Shown here: positions 27,467 to 36,470 of the stretch, piece by piece | Layout of the letters: every line of letters begins with the position of its first letter | Position numbering within the stretch: position 1 is the stretch's first letter | Source of the DNA: JAIBDK01 sp965261915 | GTDB taxonomy: Bacteria; Pseudomonadota; Gammaproteobacteria; Arenicellales; Poriferihabitantaceae | Length of the DNA stretch: 64,000 nt | Direction of reading: 5' to 3' | Assembly (NCBI GenBank): GCA_965261915.1 | Contig: CBDHDW010000013.1 | Location: 558,001 to 622,000 of the forward strand | The notes under the pieces: model-generated | The model's input: the letters and a program-made list of their open reading frames with translations, nothing else | Databases searched by the model: none | Told to the model about the DNA's origin: nothing | Position numbers and translations under genes: made by a program

Positions 27467-29368
27467 CCTGACTTCGACGGTCCACCCCACGCAGATCGCC
27501 TACAGCCCAGTAAATACGGGGGTCTTCTGTTGAGATCGATTTGTAGTGCCTATCTAAATATTTGTGTTGGCTTAGGCGATGGCACAGTGTAAGCTCACCC
27601 CATGTTTGTTCGCGTTAAATCGACACCCAATAGCCCAAGACAATCGGTTCAGATTGTTTCATCTGTGCGCGTCGGCGATAAGGTCAAGCAAAAGATTGTC
27701 CGTTATATCGGCATTGCCATGGATGACGATGAGTTAGTGCGATTGAAAGAGCTGGCCGAAGTCGTCAAGGCGAAGCTTGAAGCCCAACACCAGCCCGGTT
27801 TGTTTCCGCCTGAGGCGGTCGCCAAACAAGTTATTGAAGCGAAAGCAGCCAAAGCGTCCAAAGCCACCTTGAATGTTGACCTGAGGCAGATGGTGGAAGA
27901 ACAACGTGTGGTGCTGGGCATCCATGAGGTGTATGGCGCGGTCTATCGCCAGTTGTCGTTCGATACCCTGTTGTCGCAGAGGCGGTATCGTGCTTCCCAT
28001 GAAGCCTTGTTCCATTGTGTGATGGCACGCATTGCCAATCCTAAAAGTAAGCGCGGCAGTGTGCAGCAGCTGGAGCAGGACTTTGGCGTTTCTTTGTCCT
28101 TAGAGAAAGTTTATCGGATGATGGATCAGCTTGACGATAACACCATCAGCCGGCTGCAAGCGATGACCTGTGAAGGTACGCGATCCTTGTTGCCTGGTGC
28201 CCTTGATGTGTTGTTTTTTGATTGTACGACGCTCTATTTTGAGTCTTTCAAGGAAGACGAATTAAAACAAAATGGCTACAGCAAGGACTGTCAAGTTAAT
28301 CAGACACAGGTCAATCAGCCGCAAGTATTGCTGGCTTTGCTGGTCACCCGCGAAGGTCTGCCGGTCGGCTACGAAGTGTTCCCCGGTGCTACTTTCGAGG
28401 GTCATAGCCTGATCAGCGTTTTGAAGACGATGCAAGCTCGCTATGATGTCCGGAAAATGATCTTTGTCGCTGATAGGGGCATGTTGAATGAAGACAATCT
28501 AAGCGCCCTGGATGAGGCGGGCGCTTATTACATTGTCGGAGCGAAACTAAAACAATTACCAAGTGCACTACAAACCAAAGTATTGGATAAATCAGCTTAT
28601 CAGGCAGTTGGCAAAGGCGGGTCAAGCGCAGCCGAGCTGACGCACAAGAAGAGACGGCTCATTGTCTCGCATTGTCCAAAGCGTGCGGATAAAGATCAAC
28701 ATGACCGACAAAAGGCGGTCGATCGGCTCATCAAGAAAATAGGCAAAAGCCAGAACCCCAAGGACTTATTAAATAACTACGGCTATAAAAAGTTTCTGAT
28801 TATCAAAGGAAAAACCAGCCTGAGTATCAACCAGGATAAAATTGATGCCGAAAGCCGTTGGGACGGCTTGCATGGGGTGATTACCAATTTGCCCGATACG
28901 CCGCACCAAGAAGTGTTATCACACTATCGCGGCTTATGGCAGGTTGAAGAAAGTTTCCGCATCACTAAACATGACTTAAAAGTACGCCCTATCTACCACT
29001 GGACACCTTCCAGGGTGCGTGCCCACATTGCTATTTCGTTCATGGCTTTTGCCTGCATCAGACAGCTAATGTATCGAATCAAGCTACAACACAAAGCCTT
29101 ATCCCCTGAAGTTATTCGTAATGCCTTGATTCATGTGCAACATAGTGTGTTCAAACACAAGCGCACCAAACAGCGTTATGTCATGCCTTCTCAAATCAAT
29201 CCAGAAGCAAAAAAAATCTATGCTGTGATGGGATTAAAAGCGATTACCACAGCTTACCCCCTGTACTAATTGACATAATCCTTCAATATCTGGGCATTTG
29301 TAGTGCCTAGGTATTTTTGTGTTTCCTTATAAATCAATAGTTTATGAATATGAACCGTCGAAGTCAGG
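27467..29368 (+). mobile_element. IS1634-family insertion sequence, copy 1 (intact)
   Basis: A 1902-bp element with ends CCTGACTTCGACGGT and ACCGTCGAAGTCAGG, forming 15-bp perfect inverted repeats. It is flanked by 125-bp direct repeats of host sequence. It encodes one intact 555-aa transposase. The identical duplication arms argue for a recent insertion. A second, decayed copy lies at 36471-38385. Confidence 0.92.
27602..29269 (+). CDS. IS1634 family transposase, intact
   Basis: A 555-aa DDE transposase of the IS4/IS1634 superfamily. Likely catalytic residues are D207 in LFFDCTTLYFES, D291 in FVADRGML and the Glu in GLWQVEESFR near residue 457, within the YREK-like context of the family. 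The C-terminal HWTPSRVRAHIAISFMA stretch is typical. It begins at the ATG 135 bp inside the left end. Confidence 0.92.
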   Translation: MFVRVKSTPNSPRQSVQIVSSVRVGDKVKQKIVRYIGIAMDDDELVRLKELAEVVKAKLEAQHQPGLFPPEAVAKQVIEAKAAKASKATLNVDLRQMVEEQRVVLGIHEVYGAVYRQLSFDTLLSQRRYRASHEALFHCVMARIANPKSKRGSVQQLEQDFGVSLSLEKVYRMMDQLDDNTISRLQAMTCEGTRSLLPGALDVLFFDCTTLYFESFKEDELKQNGYSKDCQVNQTQVNQPQVLLALLVTREGLPVGYEVFPGATFEGHSLISVLKTMQARYDVRKMIFVADRGMLNEDNLSALDEAGAYYIVGAKLKQLPSALQTKVLDKSAYQAVGKGGSSAAELTHKKRRLIVSHCPKRADKDQHDRQKAVDRLIKKIGKSQNPKDLLNNYGYKKFLIIKGKTSLSINQDKIDAESRWDGLHGVITNLPDTPHQEVLSHYRGLWQVEESFRITKHDLKVRPIYHWTPSRVRAHIAISFMAFACIRQLMYRIKLQHKALSPEVIRNALIHVQHSVFKHKRTKQRYVMPSQINPEAKKIYAVMGLKAITTAYPLY

Positions 29369-29493
29369 AAAACGGTGAACCTGATCCGTGACTGGGGTTG
29401 TCATGTCGTTACTGGAAATTGTGAAGAATCTGTTGGCAATGACATGAGCGACTGCGGATGTGGATTCGAAGCCGACTCAGTTTGTGCGACACT
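29369..29493. repeat. 125-bp target duplication of IS1634-type copy 1, right half
   Basis: Direct repeat of 27342-27466. The metallophosphoesterase frame continues out of this copy at 29494. Confidence 0.9.
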
Positions 29494-29677
29494 CTCAATC
29501 GACTGGTATCAGCACGCGATTAGATCAGTAAGCGCGGATAATAAAAAGTGGATGGTGTCACTACCGACACGGATCGACTTTGAACTAAAAGGTTTATTAT
29601 TTTCAGTACTGCATGGAAGCCCGATAAATCACAGCGAATTTGTTTTCAAATCGGATGGTGCCGGCATTAAGCAAAAC

Positions 29678-31065
29678 GTAACTACTCAGCAGGGGTAAAT
29701 ATATTGGGCAGCATGCCATTTAGTAATAACGTTAATGCGGTGGACGCACTAATTCCTTGCTTTTTGCAGCTCGACAGATAGCTACGAAGCCCAAAAAACA
29801 TTTTTGCTCCATTCTCACTTCTAAAGCACCCTGATATTTTTTGTTGAACCTTTGCCATCCTCAGATCATTTTCACCTTGATTATTGGTGAATGGCACCGC
29901 TTCATCCGTCATGAATCTGAGTACATCACTTTCATAATTTTGCAGTCGCTCAAGTAGATTACGTGATTTAGTTCTTTTCGGCCGACCTCGTTTGCCTTTC
30001 ACCTGTATCGGCGGTGGACTTTCCTTTTCTCCCGCTTTTAGCATAGCTTGATAGTTAAGTAGTAGCATGCCTTGTCTTTCAGGGCTAAGTCATCCGCCGG
30101 CGTTACCAACCTCCTGATTGAGCTCCAATAAAAACACGCGCATTGTTTCAGCCCAAACTTGGCCATCCTGTTCGTAAGCACGGATTAATTCACGCAAATG
30201 ATGCGCATTACATAGCGCATGTAGGCTCTTATAACGATAATAAGGTTTCCAATGGTCGTGACACATTACGCCTTGAAATTGCGGCAATATGCCAATTTCA
30301 TCCATCGCTTCAGCCCCTCGTTTTTCGTGTACTGACAAATCGGTCCAATCTAGAGAAGAGGCATTATGCAACCATTGTCTTTTCCCGTTGATATTGATAC
30401 CTGTTTCATCTGTATGTAACACTTTTTCTTTCACTAAGTTCGCTTTGATAATCGCTAAAGCTTGGGTTTCTTCCAAATTTTCATAGGCGGTGTTGATGAA
30501 GTTAAAAAGGCTGCCACTACTGAGCGGAATATCAAGCTGATCAGCAAAATATTCTCTAATGCGACCATAAGGAAGCAATTGGTACTGAGAGAGGTAAACC
30601 GCGTGAGCTCGCAATCCCTTGCCATATTGAATACGGCTTTTCACGTCATTGGGGAACTTCGCAACGAAGCGTTTACCCCTCTCATCTTCGAGTATTTGTG
30701 CTCGATATTCAGTAACAACGCGCTTGAACTCAATATCAACAACTTGGCGGATCTCTTCGCCTTTGTCAGTATAGTTACCTGGCGGTAAAAGCGCTCTATC
30801 AACGGGCAATTTATGGGTAATATCTGGCGCAATATCAAGCGGAAGCGTTGTACCTTTTCGCCCTTTTTGACCACCTGATTTTTTGGTACTATTGGTTTTT
30901 AAATTCTTCTTTCTGTTTGGATCTGATGAAGGCGGTTTACTGCTGTTGCTACTATTGAGCCCGAGTCGTTGACAAAGCAAGGTAACGATAAGTAGCAATA
31001 AATCCATAGCGGTGCGCATTGAAGGTGATAGCGTTTTATCCGCTTTAATTTGTGCTTGAATATTC
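29678..31065 (-). mobile_element. IS66-B, 5'-truncated IS66-family element
   Basis: A second, different IS66 element. Its 3' (right) end begins GTAACTACTCAGCAGGGG at 29678. The N-terminal end is cut at 31065 by IS66-A copy 3. The same terminal sequence occurs in inverted orientation at 40095, where only the last 155 bp of another IS66-B copy survive. The 8 bp left of this end (AGCAAAAC) do not match the 8 bp right of the distal end (ACTTGAGG). Confidence 0.85.
29682..31065 (-). pseudogene. IS66-B transposase, truncated and with an in-frame TGA
   Basis: An IS66 TnpC-type transposase unlike IS66-A. Its DDE residues are visible in HTDETGI, HDHWKPY and FTNNQGENDLR. The first codons are missing because IS66-A copy 3 sits at 31066. 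A TGA codon at 30090-30092 interrupts the frame between NAGG and LSPERQG; the frame then continues to the normal end TPAE. Both halves are in the same frame, so this is a single nonsense change, not a frameshift. Confidence 0.85.
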
Positions 31066-32603
31066 GTAACTGCCCAGGTTGTTTTTAAGCGTATTTCAGT
31101 GTTGCGATAATCTGATCGGCAGGCATCATCAGTGTTTCGATGATGTTCCATCCTTGTTTTCTGGCCGTTGTGATGACGCTGCGCAGGGTGGCAAAATCCT
31201 CTGCCCCTTGTTCAGACCTGAACCCTCCCGATATTTTCTGACGTAGTTTCATCATCCGCAGGTCGCGTTCAGCTTCGTTGTTTGTGAAGGGCACGTCGGG
31301 ATCTGTCAGAAAGCGCAGGGTGCCTTCCTTGTGATCGCGCAATCGTAAAGCCAGATTATGTCCTGTCCGTCGCTTCTTGCGCCCCCGTCTTCCGGGTTTT
31401 GGCGGCACGAGTGGAGGCAATTCCTCATGGAAATCCAATGCTGCGGTGATGATCCTGTCGTATCGCCGATTGATAAGCGCAACAAGCGGCGTTGAAACCG
31501 CCACGCCCTTATCCCGCGCGGCCTGTGTGACATGGTGCGCACGCCGCAGTAGCCTTTGCATCTGACCAGCCCAATCTTCCTGTTCTATTTCGACCAACGC
31601 TTGCAGTTCCCGTAAATGGTGTGCATTGCACAACGCATGGGTAACACCATCCAGCGTGAAGTAGGGCTGCCAATGATCATGCACGATACAGCCCGTGAGA
31701 TTGGATAACAGATTACCGCGTTTGCTGCTGACCCGGTAGAAAGCCAGAAGCGGTGTACAGGCAACGTGAAGCCATTGCAGGCACCCCGTAATCCGGAAAC
31801 CCGTCTCGTCAAGATGTTTGACGTGGACCTGTTGGGCGATCACATCCTGCAGGTGAGAAGCAACCCCCTTGAGCCGCTCTGATGCTTTGCGGTTCATGGC
31901 GGCCACAGTGGCAGGAACCAAAGGGGCATTGAACAAATCGGCCATTATTTGCGCCAGTCTGTCTTCCGGCAGGAAATGGGCGCATTGGAGATATGTTGCC
32001 ACTCCGGCGATGCGTGGCCCGTACTGCACGGGTGCCTTTACTTCCAGAGGAAACGCCGCCCTGGTTGTTTCCCCACAGTGGCCGCAAAGGCAGACATGTG
32101 CCCTGTGTTCCGTTGTCACCAGAGGCTGTGGCTCGGGCAGGTCAAACACCTGTCGTGCGGCGTAATCCTCTGCCATTGATGGCGACAGCGGTGTGCCACA
32201 TTGCCCGCAGACAGAAGGAAAGTGATCTTCAACATGATCGGGATCTGCCGTTTGGCACAGGGTGCTTCCCTTGTGGCCTTTCTGCCCGCCTGACTTTTTA
32301 CCGGATTTTCTCCGCAGACTTTTGGTTCTGGGTTCAGCCTTGGGCTTCTTTAGGCCGTCGCTTGAAGGCGGCTTGCTACTGTTGCTGCTGTTCAAGCTGA
32401 GGCGACGCTCAAGGTCTTCAATGCGAGCCACAAGCAGGGCTATCGTTTGTGCATTCTTCTGCTTCAGCTCTTCATAAGCCTCAACGGAAACATAACCTTT
32501 GGGTGCGTTTGAAAAAATCATAATCTTAATGAATCACATCGGGATTCCTCAGGCAAGAGAATTATTCCAAGAGAATTATTCCTTAGGGTACCTGGGCAGT
32601 TAC
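31066..32603 (-). mobile_element. IS66-A copy 3, complete but without target duplication
   Basis: A 1538-bp element with both 14-bp inverted repeats. It is 14 bp longer than copies 1 and 2 because GGAATAATTCTCTT is tandemly duplicated in the leader. The flanking octamers (GAATATTC at 31058-31065 and CTAAACAG at 32604-32611) do not match, so one flank was exchanged after insertion. Its left neighbour is the 5' part of IS66-B, its right neighbour a sequence in front of an IS5-type element. Confidence 0.93.
31085..32521 (-). CDS. IS66 family transposase, IS66-A copy 3
   Basis: An intact 478-aa transposase with the IS66-A domain layout. It matches copy 1 at the N-terminus (MIFSNAPKG) and at KGHKG, AHVC and TTRAAF, but has ALDFHEE as in copies 2 and 4. 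Confidence 0.93.
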   Translation of the reverse strand: MIFSNAPKGYVSVEAYEELKQKNAQTIALLVARIEDLERRLSLNSSNSSKPPSSDGLKKPKAEPRTKSLRRKSGKKSGGQKGHKGSTLCQTADPDHVEDHFPSVCGQCGTPLSPSMAEDYAARQVFDLPEPQPLVTTEHRAHVCLCGHCGETTRAAFPLEVKAPVQYGPRIAGVATYLQCAHFLPEDRLAQIMADLFNAPLVPATVAAMNRKASERLKGVASHLQDVIAQQVHVKHLDETGFRITGCLQWLHVACTPLLAFYRVSSKRGNLLSNLTGCIVHDHWQPYFTLDGVTHALCNAHHLRELQALVEIEQEDWAGQMQRLLRRAHHVTQAARDKGVAVSTPLVALINRRYDRIITAALDFHEELPPLVPPKPGRRGRKKRRTGHNLALRLRDHKEGTLRFLTDPDVPFTNNEAERDLRMMKLRQKISGGFRSEQGAEDFATLRSVITTARKQGWNIIETLMMPADQIIATLKYA

Positions 32604-32701
32604 CTAAACAGTTTGATTTATATCAATAAAACAAACAAAACCATTAACCAAATCAACCGCTTTATGTTAGGATAACCGTTGTTTTCTGGTCGTTTTAGTT
32701 A

Positions 32702-32709
32702 AAACATTA
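32702..32709. repeat. 8-bp target duplication of IS1595-A, left
   Basis: AAACATTA, repeated at 33742-33749 on the other side of IS1595-A. The second copy supplies the A of the ATG of the IS5-type transposase. Confidence 0.85.
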
Positions 32710-33741
32710 CCTAATTACCATCTAACCCAAGCCTATCTTCAGCAAGTTTTCCGGCATCGGTGGCGTTCTGAGTGCCGCGCAAGCAAGTCTGGGAATGAGG
32801 TCGTTCAAATCAAAACGACGATTGAAACGATACTGAAATTCTGCCAAGTATCGCTGAGCATATTTAGGTCGAATAGCATGATAGGTACTGCGTAAGGAGC
32901 TCTTTAAGTTACCCAGAATTGTATTGACCCAATAGAACTCGGGTTTTTCGACAGACGCTCTCCCGCCGCCGCACACCATCTTGTCATGCAAGCAACCTGC
33001 CTCGACAACGGCATTAAAGCACGCCAAACCATCGGAGATAACAGTACTGCCCTCGGTCAGATGTTGCTGACTCCATGACTTAATCGCTTCTGTGCGGAAA
33101 CCCTTTACGACCGACAACTTAACCCGAACAGGGCAATGATCGGCGGTGGTCTCCACCGCCGCTACAAAAGGCGTCTTACCGGCAGCACCACGTCCCGGCT
33201 TGCACCCAGTACGTTCGCCGCCCAAGTAAGCATCATCCAATTCAATCAACCCGGATAGTTTGTTATTGTGATCCCGCTCCATCATCACCTGCATAAGCTT
33301 GTGCTTCATCCGCCAGGCGGCATTGTAGGAAATACCCAGGTGACGATGCAGTTTCATGGCCGAGATGCCTTTCTTGTCCTGTGTAATCAGATAGATACCC
33401 TGGAACCATAGCGTGAGCGGTAGTTTGGTGGATTCAAAGATCGTTCCAGCCGTCAGTGACGTCTGGCGATTGCAGCGATTGCACTGCTGAAGTTTACGGA
33501 TGGTCAGCTGGCAGCACTTGTCGTGACCACAGGCCGGACACTGGAACCCTTTGGTCCACCGCCAAGCATAAAGCGCATCGAAGCATTGGGCTTCGGTACC
33601 GTACTGTTTGATAAAATCGTTCAAACTAACCCCTTTCTGGAATTGCACCTTATTACGCACCATGACATACCCCTTATGAATTAAATAGATAGACTGTGAT
33701 TATATACAGGAAAGAGCGACTTATCTATAGTGGTAATTAGG
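32710..33741 (-). mobile_element. IS1595-A, complete ISXO2/IS1595-family element
   Basis: A 1032-bp element whose ends form an 11-bp perfect inverted repeat CCTAATTACCA / TGGTAATTAGG. It is flanked by the 8-bp duplication AAACATTA. It inserted directly in front of the start codon of an IS5-type transposase gene. A second, broken copy of the same IS lies at about 35800-38852. Confidence 0.9.
32722..33663 (-). CDS. IS1595 family transposase (ISXO2-like), intact
   Basis: A 313-aa protein. It has an N-terminal zinc ribbon (CPACGHDKC then CNRC) and a DDE domain of the ISXO2 type; acidic residues lie in LIELDDAYLGGER and STVISDGLACF, and the C-terminal NRRFDLNDL segment is typical. It is the intact counterpart of the interrupted copy at 35800-38840. 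Confidence 0.9.
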   Translation of the reverse strand: MVRNKVQFQKGVSLNDFIKQYGTEAQCFDALYAWRWTKGFQCPACGHDKCCQLTIRKLQQCNRCNRQTSLTAGTIFESTKLPLTLWFQGIYLITQDKKGISAMKLHRHLGISYNAAWRMKHKLMQVMMERDHNNKLSGLIELDDAYLGGERTGCKPGRGAAGKTPFVAAVETTADHCPVRVKLSVVKGFRTEAIKSWSQQHLTEGSTVISDGLACFNAVVEAGCLHDKMVCGGGRASVEKPEFYWVNTILGNLKSSLRSTYHAIRPKYAQRYLAEFQYRFNRRFDLNDLIPRLACAALRTPPMPENLLKIGLG

Positions 33742-33749
33742 AAACATTA
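33742..33749. repeat. 8-bp target duplication of IS1595-A, right
   Basis: AAACATTA, matching 32702-32709. Confidence 0.85.
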
Positions 33750-35067
33750 TGCTGACTCCATCTACCCCAAACACAGGGCAACAAAATCTGTTTCACACCG
33801 AGCTGTTCTCTCAATTAGACCCACGAGACCCTTTAATCCAATTAGCCAACGTCATCGACTGGAAGGTCTTCGAGGGTGCATTTAGCAAACACTATTGCCA
33901 CGATAACGGCAGACCCTCAAAACCAATACGCTTAATGGTTGGGCTACTGATGCTCAAACAACTGGAAAACTTGTCCGATGAGAATGTGGTCTTACAGTTC
34001 AAGCGTAATCCGTATTATCAATACTTCTGCGGTTATCCAACCTACACCCCAAACGTGCCTTGCAGTGCAACCGAACTGGTGCATTTTAGAAACAGAATCG
34101 GTGTCGCAGGTTTTGAACTCATTTTTAAGATGAGTGTGATGTTGCACGGCAAAAAAGCTAATGAAAACACTGTTTTGATTGACACCCCTGTTAAAGAAGT
34201 TAAAAACAGGAAAAAAACATCACCTATCCGACTGATTCTAAACTAGCCATCAAAATTATCAACCGTCTCAACAAATTGGCGAAAAAACATGGCATCAAAC
34301 AACGCAGAACCTTTGTAAAAGAAGTTAAAAACTGCCGCTTACGCGTTCGCCACTTCCGCCATGTTAAAAAGCGTACATCCGCCAAAATGGCATTGAAACG
34401 ATTGCGAACCATTGCCCATATTCTAATCCGAGAACTACAAAGGAAACTACCCCAACACGGACTGCTTGAAACCTACCAACCAGACTTCTTGTTTTATCAG
34501 CGGCCTTTTATAAGCAGGCGTGGGGCACAACAACCCAAAGACAAAAACAAAATTTATTCCCTGCACGAACCCCATGCTTATGTGATTTCTAAAGGCAAAG
34601 ACAGTAACATCATTGTCGGCGTTGTCAGCCATAAGAAAAACCAGCATGATGCAAAAACTCTACCCGATGCGATAAAACAAGCCAATAGCAACAGAACAAA
34701 ACCCATCAAACAAGCGGTCTGCGACAGAGGCTATTGTGGGGTTAAACAAGTGGGCGATACGGACATTATCCTGCCCAGCAAAGCCCTGAAAAAAGACAAT
34801 CGTTATCAAAGAGATAAGAAACGCAAATTGTGTAAGCGACGGGCTGCCATAGAACCCATTATTGGGCATTTGAAATCCGATTTTAGGTTATCCAGAAACA
34901 GGCTTAAAGGACAAGTTGGCGATGAAATCAATGCTTTAATGGCTGCTTGTGCCTGGAATTTGAGAAAGTGGCTGGTTTTTTGTCACGTCTGCTATTTATG
35001 GCTTAAAAAAGCGCGTTTTGTCCATATTTTTGGTAAAAAGCCCTTGGTCCATTTGATTCAAGGTTGA
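33749..35067 (+). pseudogene. IS5-family-like transposase broken by a small insertion
   Basis: The first half (33749-34246) has the N-terminal IS5-type domain (LMVGLLMLKQLENLSDE and a later HFRNRIG) and reads VLIDTPV before drifting out of frame. The second half (34276-35067, frame open from about 34205) carries the DDE Asp in AVCDRGYCG and the late Glu in RAAIEPIIGHLKSD. The frame is lost because about 14 bp (AAAGAAGTTAAAAA) are inserted near 34192-34205. The promoter region is displaced by IS1595-A. Assignment to IS5 in the broad sense is by motif only, and the element ends were not identified. Confidence 0.7.
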
Positions 35068-35142
35068 TTCACGTTCGCTGAGCGGCCGCTTGAAATATAT
35101 TTTTACTTGTTAGGTCGGTTTTTAAGGGCTGACTAATTATCA

Positions 35143-35763
35143 CTATATGTGGTGCTCGACCTGTTCAGCCGCTTTGTCGTGGCCTGGATGGTTTCACGCA
35201 AGGAAAATAGCGCGCTAGCCAAGCAGCTGATGGACGAGGCCACCACCCGCTATGGTATTGAGCCTGGTCAACTTACCCTACACCAGGATCGTGGTTCACC
35301 GATGATCGCTCACGGGTATTTGGACTTGATGCGAGAATTGGATGTTACCTGTAGCCATAGCCGCCCTCGAGTGAGCAATGATAATGCGTTCAGTGAAAGT
35401 CAGTTTAAGACGCAGAAATACCAAGCGGATTATCCCGGTCGCTTTGACACGATGTCACACGCGCGGCTCTGGTGTGAAGGTTATTTCCACTGGTACAACT
35501 TCAAACACCATCACAGTGGGCTGGCAGGGTTTACCCCGGAACAGGTCTTTACAGGACGATATCGTGACGTGGTCGAGCAAAAGCAGCGAGCGCTTGATGA
35601 ACGTTACCGGCAGAACCCCGAACGCTTTGTTCGAGGACGACCGAGAGCATCATTGCCACCAGCAACAGTGGCAATCAACCCCGTAGAGTCCAGCAATGAT
35701 GGGACTATGCGTTGCGACCGTGTTAACTTCCCGACACTCACGGCCGCTGGTTATGTGAAATAG
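35143..35763 (+). pseudogene. 3' fragment of an IS3-type (rve integrase core) transposase
   Basis: The fragment begins in the middle of the integrase core at LYVVLDLFSRFVVAW and includes HQDRGSPM (second catalytic Asp), SNDNAFSESQFKT (catalytic Glu) and a normal C-terminus. The N-terminal helix-turn-helix part and the first catalytic Asp are missing. It adjoins the IS5-like remnant on the left and the truncated IS1595-B on the right. The exact family (IS3 or a close relative) is not certain. Confidence 0.75.
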
Positions 35764-36224
35764 ATGTTATCTTTAAAATGACTGTCCATATGAGGTTGAC
35801 ACCTTCCGAGACCAATACTTCGATGCGCTTTATGCCTGGCGGTGGCCCAAAGGCTTTCAGTGTCCGGCCTGTGGTCACGACAAGTGCTGCCAGTTAACCA
35901 ATCGTAAACTTCAGCAGTGCAATCGCTGCAATCGCCAGACGTCACTGACGGCTGGAACCATCTTTGAATCCACCAAACTACCGCTCACGCTATGGTTCCA
36001 GGGTATCTATCTGATCACGCAGGACAAGAAAGGCATCTCGGCCATGAAACTGCATCGTCACCTGGGTATTTCTTACAATGCCGCCTGGCGGATGAAGCAC
36101 AAGCTTATGCAGGTGATGATGGAGCGGGATCACAATAACAAACTATCCGGGTTGATTGAATTGGATGATGCCTATCTCGGCGGCGAGCGTACTGGGTGCA
36201 AGCCGGGACGCGGTGCTGCCGGTA

Positions 36225-36470
36225 AGACACCTTTTGTAGCGGCGGTAGAGACCACGGCCGATCATTGCCCAGTCCGGGTTAAGTTGTCGGTCGTAAAGGG
36301 TTTCCGCACAGAAGCGATTAGGTCATGGAGTCAGCAACATCTGACCGAGGGCAGTACTGTTATCTCCGATGGTTTGGCGTGCTTTAATGCCGTTGTCGAG
36401 GCCGGTTGCTTGCATGACAAGATTGTGTGCGGCGGCGGGAGAGCGTCTGTCGAAAAACCTGAGTTCTATT
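36225..36470. repeat. 246-bp target duplication of IS1634-type copy 2, left half
   Basis: The sequence from AGACACCTTTTG to GAGTTCTATT recurs at 38386-38631. By eye the arms differ at five positions, unlike the identical arms of copy 1, which suggests an older insertion. Confidence 0.85.

Larger units (their letters stand above)
27147..29677 (+). pseudogene. Metallophosphoesterase gene split by an IS1634-type element and truncated by IS66-B
   Basis: Joining 27147-27466 to 29494-29677 restores one frame for a calcineurin-like phosphoesterase. Metal-site motifs are GGPYSN, CTGDLVAYC, GNCEES and VLHGSP. The gene has lost its function twice: an IS1634-type element (27467-29368) with a 125-bp target duplication sits inside it, and the 3' part is replaced by IS66-B after residue stretch DGAGIKQN at 29677. 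Translation could begin at GTG 27147, overlapping the upstream gene, or at ATG 27159. The split N-terminal frame ends in the IS at 27533. The substrate of this family branch is unknown. Confidence 0.85.

Noticed and set aside
30090..30092. Selenocysteine or recoded TGA in the IS66-B transposase
   Set aside because: No downstream hairpin is apparent and the site is not catalytic in IS66 proteins; a nonsense mutation is simpler.
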